From Acidimicrobiales bacterium (GTDB lineage: Bacteria > Actinomycetota > Acidimicrobiia > Acidimicrobiales > RAAP-2): a stretch of 5,388 nt of DNA. The position numbers and the translations under genes were made by a program. The stretch lies in assembly GCA_017882985.1 (NCBI GenBank), contig JADGOK010000088.1, positions 1 through 5,388 of the forward strand, written 5' to 3'. The notes under the pieces were generated by a model, which saw nothing but the letters and a program-made list of their open reading frames with translations, was not told where the DNA came from and ran no database searches. Of this stretch, positions 1-4,916 are shown piece after piece. The first letter of the stretch is position 1, and each line of letters starts with the position of its first letter.

Positions 1-704
1 CTGCGACCTTGGGTGCCTCGCTCGAGAGCGAGCAGGTGTCCCTCGGCGAGGTCGTCCACGTGGGCCACGTTCATCGCGGTATCGACGTAGCCGGGCATCT
101 TGCCGTTGAGGTAATCAAGTACCACCTTGCCCGATGGCGTGGGACGGTGGTCGAAGGGACCGTGGGGCATCGTTGGCAAGACCAGCACTACGGGCGCGCC
201 TTCCGCGGCGAGTCGAAGGACCTCGTGTTCGGCGACGTACTTGGTCTGTTTGTAGTTTCCGTAGAGGTGGGAGAGATCGGCCACGTCGTCTTCGTTCGAT
301 GGCTGGCCGGACTTGGTCTTCCAAAGTCCCAAAGTGGCGACCGTGGACGTATAGACGATCCGTTCAATCCCGACGTCAGTCGCGGCGCGGATGACGTTCT
401 GGCTCCCACGGACGTTGACGGCGTAGAAACTTGATGGGTCCTTCGGCCAAAAACCGAATCGGGCGGCGAGGTGAAAGCAGTAGCGCGCACCCCTTAAGTG
501 TTCGTCGAGTCGGAGAGCGTCAGTGACGTCGACCTCCCGGCGCTCCACGTCCAGTCCGTCCAGATTCGACGCGGATGCTCCTGGCTCGATGAGTGCCACC
601 ACTGTGGCACCTCTTCGAAGGAGTGCTCGGGTGACCGCCGAACCAATGAATCCCGCTGCGCCGGTCACGACAACCCGGTCACCGCGGGCCACATCGTGGC
701 TCAC
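1..704 (-). CDS. HpnA-like NAD(P)-dependent extended SDR epimerase/reductase, partial (3' end outside window)
   Basis: Extended short-chain dehydrogenase, the group that includes sugar epimerases and dihydroflavonol reductases. About 234 residues are visible; HpnA proteins are about 330, so roughly the last 100 (substrate-binding part) lie beyond the left edge. Seen from the GTG start at 704: Rossmann motif TGAAGFIG (residues 14-21), the HLAA segment near 78-81, active-site region YTSTVATLG (118-126), catalytic Y151-x3-K155 in NYKQTK, then PTPSGK, MPGYVDT and NVAHVDDLAEGHLLALERG. This order and wording match the hopanoid-associated sugar epimerase family (HpnA) better than generic GalE or DFR. 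The GTG overlaps the aminotransferase stop as GTGA and has GAAGG seven bases upstream (712-716), so it is probably translationally coupled. The family match is strong; the actual substrate, and whether the host makes hopanoids, cannot be seen here. No frameshift is visible. Confidence 0.88.
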   Translation of the reverse strand, partial: MSHDVARGDRVVVTGAAGFIGSAVTRALLRRGATVVALIEPGASASNLDGLDVERREVDVTDALRLDEHLRGARYCFHLAARFGFWPKDPSSFYAVNVRGSQNVIRAATDVGIERIVYTSTVATLGLWKTKSGQPSNEDDVADLSHLYGNYKQTKYVAEHEVLRLAAEGAPVVLVLPTMPHGPFDHRPTPSGKVVLDYLNGKMPGYVDTAMNVAHVDDLAEGHLLALERGTQGR

Positions 705-2116
705 GTGGTTGCCTTCGCCGAGTTCGCCGGTGACCGGGTTCGTTTCATCGCGCCCTTGGCCATCGTCAAGCCGAAATCGACCAGCCAGCGACTGCTCGTC
801 TCGGCGTCGGTCAAGAGTTCGTCGAGGGCGTCGACGAAGAGATTGATTTCGCCTTCGCCAGCAATGAGCGGTGGCAGGAGCTTGATCACGTTCACGTTGT
901 CCGCCGCTACTTGGGTCAGGATCGAGTACTTGTGAAAGAGGGGGACGACGAGGGTTTGGGAGAACATGGCGGGGCGCGTTGCCTCGATGGCGCGCCATCG
1001 CCTTCGTGGGCCGGCCGAGGTCGGACGACCAAAGACGACGCCGATCATCTGACCGCGACCGCGTACCTCGTGCAGGAATTCGTGGCGCGAGGCGAGTGCC
1101 TCGAGGTGTTGGCGCCAGACGTCGCCCATGGTGTTCGCGTGCTCGACAATCCGCTCTTCATCAAAGACCGACAGGGTCGCGAGGCCCGCCACCATCGCCA
1201 ACTGATTGCCCTTGAACGTCGACGAGTGCACCATGGCGCGGTCCATTGAGCTGTAGACGCTGCGCAGAATCTTGTCGCTCGTGAGCATCGCCCCGACCGG
1301 CACGAATCCACCCGAGAGGGCCTTGGAGACGGTGATGATGTCGGGTCGGAGGCCGTAATGCTCAAAGGCGTAGAACGCGCCCGTGCGGCCCAGTCCGGTC
1401 TGGACTTCGTCACAGATCAGCAGCGCGCCGGCGTCGTGCACGGCCGCTTCGATCGCTCGCCACTGCTCGCGCTTGAGTTCGTAGACACCCTTGCCCTGGA
1501 TCGGCTCGACGATCAATGCCGCGACGTCACCACGGCGCAACTCCTTCGTCAACGCCTCGACGTCGCCGAAGGGCACGATCGTTGAACCGGGGAGCAGTGG
1601 TCCGAAGCCAGATTTGAACTCCGCGGAACCGTTGAGGGCGAGCGCCCCGGTCGTGAGACCGTGAAAGGCGTGCTCGAAGTAGCAGATTCGTCCTCGTCGG
1701 GTGCTCGCCCGGGCGAACTTGATCGCCGCTTCGACCGCTTCGGCGCCTGAATTGCCAAAGACGACCCGTTCGATATTGGCCGGGCTGCGCTTCACGAGCT
1801 GTTCGGCCAAGAGTCCCGGCAGGAGTGCACAGTCCATCTGGACCATGTTGGGTAGGTCGGCGTCGATCGCTTGGCGCAGCGCGTCCTTAATCGTGGGGTG
1901 GCTTCGGCCAAGAGCGAACACGCCAAAGCCGCTCAACATGTCGAGGTAGCGCCGACCCTCGTCGTCGTACAGATAGCAACCTTCAGCGCGCGCGTAGAAG
2001 CGATCGAAACCGAGCGTCTTGACGACGCGGGCCAATTGCGGATTGAGATAGCGCTCGTGCAGTTGGAAGTTCTCGTGGCGACGAAGTTCCAGAAGTTCAG
2101 CAAGGTTAAAGGACAC
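701..2116 (-). CDS. class III PLP-dependent aminotransferase (acetylornithine/ornithine/HpnO-like fold)
   Basis: Fold-type I, class III aminotransferase, expected to move an amino group between a primary amine or omega-amino donor and an aldehyde or keto acceptor using pyridoxal phosphate. Numbering from the preferred GTG start (471 aa): the N-terminal YLYDDEGRRYLDMLSGFGV block (about 48-66), phosphate-binding GNSGAEA (121-127), HAFHG (149-153), the aspartate for the PLP ring in ICDEVQTGLG (D236), Schiff-base lysine K265 in TVSKALSGG, and T300 in SSTFKGNQ. All expected cofactor residues are present and the length is normal. A TTG at 2140 would add eight residues, but it overlaps a candidate -10 box and has no ribosome binding site, whereas AGGAGG lies three bases before the GTG at 2116. 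The stop overlaps the start of the HpnA-like gene. HpnO, the hopanoid aminotransferase, belongs to this class, so a hopanoid or aminolipid role is possible; sequence alone does not separate it from diamine, acetylornithine or other omega-amino aminotransferases. Confidence 0.93.
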   Translation of the reverse strand: MSFNLAELLELRRHENFQLHERYLNPQLARVVKTLGFDRFYARAEGCYLYDDEGRRYLDMLSGFGVFALGRSHPTIKDALRQAIDADLPNMVQMDCALLPGLLAEQLVKRSPANIERVVFGNSGAEAVEAAIKFARASTRRGRICYFEHAFHGLTTGALALNGSAEFKSGFGPLLPGSTIVPFGDVEALTKELRRGDVAALIVEPIQGKGVYELKREQWRAIEAAVHDAGALLICDEVQTGLGRTGAFYAFEHYGLRPDIITVSKALSGGFVPVGAMLTSDKILRSVYSSMDRAMVHSSTFKGNQLAMVAGLATLSVFDEERIVEHANTMGDVWRQHLEALASRHEFLHEVRGRGQMIGVVFGRPTSAGPRRRWRAIEATRPAMFSQTLVVPLFHKYSILTQVAADNVNVIKLLPPLIAGEGEINLFVDALDELLTDAETSSRWLVDFGLTMAKGAMKRTRSPANSAKATT

Positions 2117-2119
2117 GGC

Positions 2120-2125
2120 CCTCCT
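2120..2125 (-). promoter_or_regulatory. Shine-Dalgarno AGGAGG of the aminotransferase
   Basis: On the minus strand AAGGAGGG (core AGGAGG) sits three bases before GTG at 2116-2114. The spacing is short, but the match to the anti-Shine-Dalgarno is full. It favours this GTG over the TTG at 2140, which has no such site. Confidence 0.65.
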
Positions 2126-2139
2126 TCGACTGTCGCTCA

Positions 2140-2145
2140 AATCTA
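2140..2145 (-). promoter_or_regulatory. candidate -10 box (TAGATT) of the aminotransferase/HpnA-like operon
   Basis: TAGATT fits the actinobacterial TANNNT pattern and would start transcription near 2133. That gives a 5' leader of about 17 bases containing the AGGAGG site. No good -35 hexamer is visible 16-18 bases upstream, so this is inferred from position and -10 match only. It is one half of a divergent promoter region shared with the DMT permease gene. Confidence 0.4.
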
Positions 2146-2199
2146 ACGTTCAAAAGCAACTGGGGGTCCGCAGTTCGCCAGAGGGGGTGGGAGGCACCT

Positions 2200-2205
2200 T
2201 AGGCT
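2200..2205 (+). promoter_or_regulatory. candidate -10 box (TAGGCT) for a leaderless DMT permease mRNA
   Basis: TAGGCT matches TANNNT and is followed by six bases (CAGGGG) and then the GTG start at 2212, so transcription could begin at or next to the start codon. The same geometry is seen before the oxidoreductase gene. An in-frame TAG at 2200-2202 also limits the start to 2212 or later. No convincing -35 box was found. Confidence 0.4.
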
Positions 2206-2211
2206 CAGGGG

Positions 2212-3132
2212 GTGGTCATCACTTTGGCTCTCGCGGCCGCGTTCGCGAACGCGATCGCCAGCATCTGTCAACGTCTTGGTGTCGAGGACGCACCGCCGGC
2301 ACGTGGGCCGTCGATGGGCCTCGTGCGCTACATGATCCGTCGACCGATATGGCTCTTCGGATTCGTCGTCATGGGATTGGGGTACGCGTCCCAGGCGATC
2401 GCGCTCCACCTCGGTTCGCTCAACGTCGTCCAACCGCTCTTGATCAGTGAACTGGTCATCCTGGTGCTCGTGTTGTGGCTCTGGTACTCGTCACCACTTC
2501 GCCCACGTGACTTTGTGTCCGCCGTCGCCGCGGCGATCGGTCTGGGTGGTTTCTTGCTACTGGCGGCGCCCACGGACGGGACGAAGGTTCCGAGTAACGC
2601 GCTGTGGCTCGTCGTTGGAGCATTGATTGTTGTTGCCGTCGCTCTCCTCAGCCTCCTCGCCCGCGGAGGACCGCCCTGGCGCCAAGCGATGCTGCTCGGT
2701 GCCGCCGCTTCGGTCGGCTTCGCGTTGTTGTCGGCCATTACGAAGTCGATGACCAATCTCCTCGTCACCGGATGGGGTGCCCTCTTTGGCTCATGGCAGC
2801 TCTACGCGCTGTGCGTGATCGGTTTGGGCTCGTTCGTCATCATGCAAAGCGCGTTCCAAGTCGGACCGTTCGCCGCCTCGCAGTCAACGCTCATCCTGGT
2901 GAACCCGTTCGTCTCGATACTCGTCGGTCACCTTCTCTACGGTGAGAGTCTTCGTGGGGGACCGCGGTACGTGACGCTCGAAGTGTTGGCGCTCGCGTTG
3001 ATGGTGGCGGGCGCGCTCGGTCTCTCGACGTCCTCGCTGATCGCCACGGTGCACGAGGAACATTCCGGCGCCCATTTGCTCAAGGGGCGAGGGCGCTACC
3101 ACCGATGGCGTCAACGTTCCACCACGAAGTAG
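2212..3132 (+). CDS. DMT-superfamily membrane permease (EamA/NIPA-like)
   Basis: Integral membrane protein of 306 residues with about nine or ten hydrophobic segments (about 1-19, 45-66, 70-92, 101-119, 129-149, 157-177, 195-215, 218-242, 254-277). Two halves look related, as in the drug/metabolite transporter fold: LGSLNVVQPLLISELV (68-82) in the first half parallels VGPFAASQSTLILVNPFVSI (217-236) in the second, followed by the typical GHLLYGE near 239-245. The arrangement resembles EamA-type and NIPA-type transporters; the substrate (metabolite, drug or divalent cation) cannot be told. The C-terminal 25 residues are basic and histidine-containing and probably cytoplasmic. The GTG start is the first possible one after an in-frame stop and has no normally spaced ribosome binding site; a leaderless mRNA is likely. 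The gene diverges from the aminotransferase and is followed by a hairpin-rich gap, so it may stand alone. Confidence 0.85.
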   Translation: MVITLALAAAFANAIASICQRLGVEDAPPARGPSMGLVRYMIRRPIWLFGFVVMGLGYASQAIALHLGSLNVVQPLLISELVILVLVLWLWYSSPLRPRDFVSAVAAAIGLGGFLLLAAPTDGTKVPSNALWLVVGALIVVAVALLSLLARGGPPWRQAMLLGAAASVGFALLSAITKSMTNLLVTGWGALFGSWQLYALCVIGLGSFVIMQSAFQVGPFAASQSTLILVNPFVSILVGHLLYGESLRGGPRYVTLEVLALALMVAGALGLSTSSLIATVHEEHSGAHLLKGRGRYHRWRQRSTTK

Positions 3133-3179
3133 CCCGGGCACCGACGGCGTGAACGTCGGCCGCACGTGCAGTTCGTGCG
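3132..3179 (+). repeat. cluster of short inverted repeats after the DMT permease gene
   Basis: Just after the stop codon lie an 8-base palindrome GCCCGGGC (3132-3139) and two back-to-back hairpins of identical shape, each a 6-bp stem with a 7-base loop: CCGACG/CGTCGG (3141-3146 and 3154-3159) and CGCACG/CGTGCG (3161-3166 and 3174-3179), separated by one base. There is no T-run, so it is not a standard intrinsic terminator. It could slow polymerase, protect the 3' end of the mRNA, or be a U-less terminator of the kind proposed in actinobacteria. Confidence 0.45.
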
Positions 3180-3215
3180 ACGATGCCCGATCAAAGTAGT
3201 CGCGGCCCCGCCCGT

Positions 3216-3221
3216 TACTAT
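3216..3221 (+). promoter_or_regulatory. -10 box (TACTAT) for a leaderless oxidoreductase mRNA
   Basis: TACTAT differs from TATAAT at two positions and lies six bases (TTGGCC) before the ATG at 3228. The upstream ATG at 3183 has no ribosome binding site, and its extra 15 codons would run through this box. This supports the 3228 start and a leaderless transcript. The -35 region shows no clear match. Confidence 0.55.
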
Positions 3222-3227
3222 TTGGCC

Positions 3228-4340
3228 ATGGATGCCGACGCGCCCGCGCCCCCGTTTGCGCCGTTGGGACGACCCGTGCGCGCAGCGTTCATCGGTCTGG
3301 GAAGGATCTACGACCTCAACCGGCTCGCCTACGTCGACAACGACGACGTCGAGGTGGTGGCCCTGGTCGATCCCAGCGCCGAGCGACGTGCACAGCGTCG
3401 AGGGGACTGGGCGGACGCTCACGTCTTTGGGTCCATCGAGGAATTGGTAGAGAGCGGTCTCGAGGTCGACGCCGTTGAGGTGTTGTTGCCTATCGTTCTT
3501 CACGAAGAGGGGACGATCAAGTGCCTGGAGAACGGGTGGCACGTGAATCTGCAAAAACCTTTCGCGAACGACCTCGCGAGCGCGCAGCGGATGATGGACG
3601 CGGCGCGGCGAGCCAACCGCCAGCTACGGGTGATGGAGAACTACCTCTTCTATGAACCGCTGCGCCGGCTCAAGGAGGTGGTTGACTCGGGTGACCTCGG
3701 TGAGATCACCAGCTATCACATGAAAATGGTGGCGAGCGGTCGCGGCGGTTGGGACGTTCCCGGCGACACGTACGAGCGCCAATTCGCCCAGACTGAGGTC
3801 GGACGCGGGATCTTGTTGTTCGACGACGGTTGGCACAAGCTGTCAACGGCGATTTGGCTCTTCGGGCCGGTGCGTGAGGTCCGAGCGTGGGTCGGCTCGA
3901 CGGAGGTGCTGCCCGGTGTCGCGGTGGACGCGCCAACGAGCGTCGTGTGGGAACACGAAAGCGGTGTTCGAGGTGTCTGGGACGTGAGTCTCGCCATTGA
4001 CATGTACTTGCGATCCGATTACTACACGAATGACGAACGCTGGGAGGTCACGGGACGTCGCGGATTCGCGCGGGTGAATCGATGCACCGGTCGTGGTATT
4101 CAACAGCCCAGTCTGGAGGTCTACCTCGACGGCGAGATGCGCTCGTGGCACGCGCTCGACGACGACTGGGCGAGCAGCTTTCGCGACTCGGGTCGCCACT
4201 GGCTTCGTTGGCTCCGTCGCGCCGAGGGACCACTCCTCTGGGGGCCCGAAGAGGCACTGGACGTCCTGCGCTTCGCGCTGAGTGCGTACGAGAGCAGCGC
4301 CAACGCGGGAGTGGGGGTCAGCCCACGGTCATTGACGTAA
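3228..4340 (+). CDS. Gfo/Idh/MocA-family NAD(P)-dependent oxidoreductase
   Basis: Probably a cytoplasmic dehydrogenase acting on a sugar, cyclitol or related polyol. With the ATG at 3228 it has 370 residues, normal for the family. Seen: N-terminal Rossmann segment VRAAFIGLGRIYD (17-29) with GLG but Y28 in place of the usual third small residue; acidic end of the second strand in ALVDPS (45-50); the cofactor/catalytic motif as Q109-K110-P111 rather than the usual EKP; ENYLFYEPLRRLKE (137-150) at the start of the second domain; and FDDGWHKLSTAIWLFG (198-213), which supplies the family's conserved Asp and His (H203). The C-terminal beta-sheet domain appears complete. A start at 3183 would add 15 residues before the fold; it lacks a ribosome binding site, and the TACTAT box argues against it. 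The gene converges with the Smr gene. The substrate is unknown; QKP variants may be active dehydrogenases, since the lysine is kept. Confidence 0.9.
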   Translation: MDADAPAPPFAPLGRPVRAAFIGLGRIYDLNRLAYVDNDDVEVVALVDPSAERRAQRRGDWADAHVFGSIEELVESGLEVDAVEVLLPIVLHEEGTIKCLENGWHVNLQKPFANDLASAQRMMDAARRANRQLRVMENYLFYEPLRRLKEVVDSGDLGEITSYHMKMVASGRGGWDVPGDTYERQFAQTEVGRGILLFDDGWHKLSTAIWLFGPVREVRAWVGSTEVLPGVAVDAPTSVVWEHESGVRGVWDVSLAIDMYLRSDYYTNDERWEVTGRRGFARVNRCTGRGIQQPSLEVYLDGEMRSWHALDDDWASSFRDSGRHWLRWLRRAEGPLLWGPEEALDVLRFALSAYESSANAGVGVSPRSLT

Positions 4341-4387
4341 GTCGTTGCGACGAGTCGTCGGCTCATCGAGAGAGGGCCTCGACGTCG
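4341..4387. other. convergent intergenic gap with small inverted repeats
   Basis: This 47-base gap separates the stops of the oxidoreductase (plus) and the Smr gene (minus). It holds a perfect palindrome with a one-base centre, CGACGAGTCGTCG (4348-4360), and a 5-bp stem TCGAG/CTCGA with a 7-base loop (4366-4370 and 4378-4382). Neither is followed by a T-run on either strand. A shared terminator is expected here from gene orientation, but the sequence shows only weak candidates. Confidence 0.35.
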
Positions 4388-4642
4388 CTACTTTGGGCGG
4401 AAGTGGACGAATACCCGACCGAAGTTGTGCGAGTCCTTCTCCACGCGGTCGTAGAGGACCCTGATCTCTTTTTGTTCGAGGAAGCGAAGCACTCGCTTCT
4501 TTAACTGACCGCTGCCCTTGCCCGGGATGATCTCAACCAATCGGATCTTCTTCTCGACGGCCTCGTCGATCACGTTGCGAAGTGCGTGCTCGATGTCCTC
4601 GCCCCGGTTGTAGATGTCGTGCAGGTCGAGTTTCAACTTCAC
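4388..4642 (-). CDS. small single-domain Smr (MutS2 C-terminal-like) protein
   Basis: An 84-residue protein that is essentially one Smr domain, the fold found at the C terminus of MutS2 and in stand-alone proteins, where it can bind or nick branched DNA or cleave RNA. Seen: LDLHDIY at 5-11 matching the LDLHG motif, a helix rich in E, A and R (15-32), strand LVEII (35-39), PGKGSG (40-45) matching the HGKGxG loop, LKKRVLRFL (47-55), and a closing strand FGRVFVHF (74-81). The loop histidine of the canonical motif is proline here (P40), while H8 is kept, so catalytic activity is uncertain. As I recall, short proteins with this same IIPGKGSG wording are common in actinobacteria. The GTG start at 4642 gives MKLKLDLH and has no ribosome binding site; a candidate -10 box lies six bases upstream. 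It is transcribed towards the oxidoreductase and is probably a single-gene unit. Confidence 0.88.
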   Translation of the reverse strand: MKLKLDLHDIYNRGEDIEHALRNVIDEAVEKKIRLVEIIPGKGSGQLKKRVLRFLEQKEIRVLYDRVEKDSHNFGRVFVHFRPK

Positions 4643-4648
4643 TTTATG

Positions 4649-4654
4649 GTTCTA
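4649..4654 (-). promoter_or_regulatory. candidate -10 box (TAGAAC) of the Smr gene, leaderless geometry
   Basis: TAGAAC matches four of six TATAAT positions but lacks the final T. Six bases (CATAAA) separate it from GTG at 4642-4640, the same spacing as for the DMT and oxidoreductase genes. A weak -35, TCGACT (4671-4676 on the minus strand), lies 16 bases further upstream. Confidence 0.35.
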
Positions 4655-4664
4655 CACCCGTTCG

Positions 4665-4678
4665 GTCGAAAGTCGAAA
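4665..4678. repeat. tandem direct repeat GTCGAAA x2 upstream of the Smr gene
   Basis: Two perfect adjacent copies of GTCGAAA (4665-4671 and 4672-4678) read as TTTCGAC twice in the Smr gene direction. They overlap the place where its -35 element would be. They could be a two-site operator or part of the promoter, but two short copies can also arise by chance. Confidence 0.35.
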
Positions 4679-4856
4679 ACCGTCAGGAGGTATCGGACCG
4701 TCTCGGTCGAGCGACCTTCGTGCAGTGCGCGTTGGCCATTTTCGTTGCCGTCCGCAATGTGGCGACTCCTGAATCCTCTCGGGTCGGGCAACGGGCGACG
4801 TAACGGGCATGTGCGCTTTCGCGACTCACTCCGTGTGGACGAGGACGTCGTACAGG

Positions 4857-4907
4857 AAAAACCCCGCAGGGACGAGTCAACGTAGCGGCTCTGGTCCCTG
4901 CGGGGTT
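4857..4907 (-). terminator. intrinsic terminator of the amino acid permease gene
   Basis: A perfect 14-bp inverted repeat, arms 4860-4873 and 4894-4907, is built around CCCCGCAGGGA and its complement, with a 20-base loop. In the minus direction the stem is followed by a T-run (five T from 4861 to 4857, the first two within the stem), the form of a rho-independent terminator. It begins ten bases after the permease stop codon. In the plus direction only TTCTTC follows, so it acts mainly on the minus strand; no plus-strand gene needs it. Confidence 0.85.
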
Positions 4908-4916
4908 CTTCGTCAA

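Larger units (their letters stand above)
4643..4916. other. gene-free stretch between the Smr gene and the amino acid permease
   Basis: No reading frame here looks like protein: frames open on both strands give Arg/Pro/Ser-rich translations without recognisable motifs. I see no tRNA T-arm or cloverleaf. The stretch holds the Smr promoter, a tandem GTCGAAA repeat, an AGGAGG at 4685-4690 with no start codon at a usable distance, overlapping small inverted repeats (GACCG/CGGTC at 4696-4708, GGTCG/CGACC at 4705-4716), and the permease terminator at its right end. About 130 bases (4720-4855) show nothing I can name. Confidence 0.5.

Noticed and set aside
9..434. 141-codon open frame on the plus strand opposite the HpnA-like gene
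   Set aside because: The minus frame encodes a clear Rossmann motif, YxxxK and family wording; the plus frame has no recognisable motif and is an antisense shadow common in GC-rich DNA.
498..935. 145-codon open frame on the plus strand across the aminotransferase/HpnA-like junction
   Set aside because: It spans the ends of two real genes in antisense, and its Ser/Arg-rich translation shows no family features.
2138..2140. TTG start adding eight residues to the aminotransferase
   Set aside because: It overlaps the candidate TAGATT -10 box and has no ribosome binding site, while GTG at 2116 follows AGGAGG.
4720..4800. possible tRNA in the gap, suggested by the GGATTCAGGAGTC string on the minus strand
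   Set aside because: No TTC-arm consensus, anticodon stem or acceptor stem could be paired around it.
4586..4885. 99-codon plus-strand frame running from inside the Smr gene through the intergenic stretch
   Set aside because: It starts antisense to the Smr domain, lacks a ribosome binding site, and ends inside the permease terminator hairpin; its composition is not protein-like.
4860..4907. 14-bp perfect inverted repeat as a possible transposon end or attachment site
   Set aside because: Its position ten bases after a stop codon, its GC-rich stem and the T-run on the minus strand fit an intrinsic terminator; no transposase, integrase or target duplication is present.
4683..4916. 77-codon minus-strand frame in the gap upstream of the Smr gene
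   Set aside because: It would begin within the terminator region and is Arg/Pro/Thr-rich without motifs; no ribosome binding site was found.
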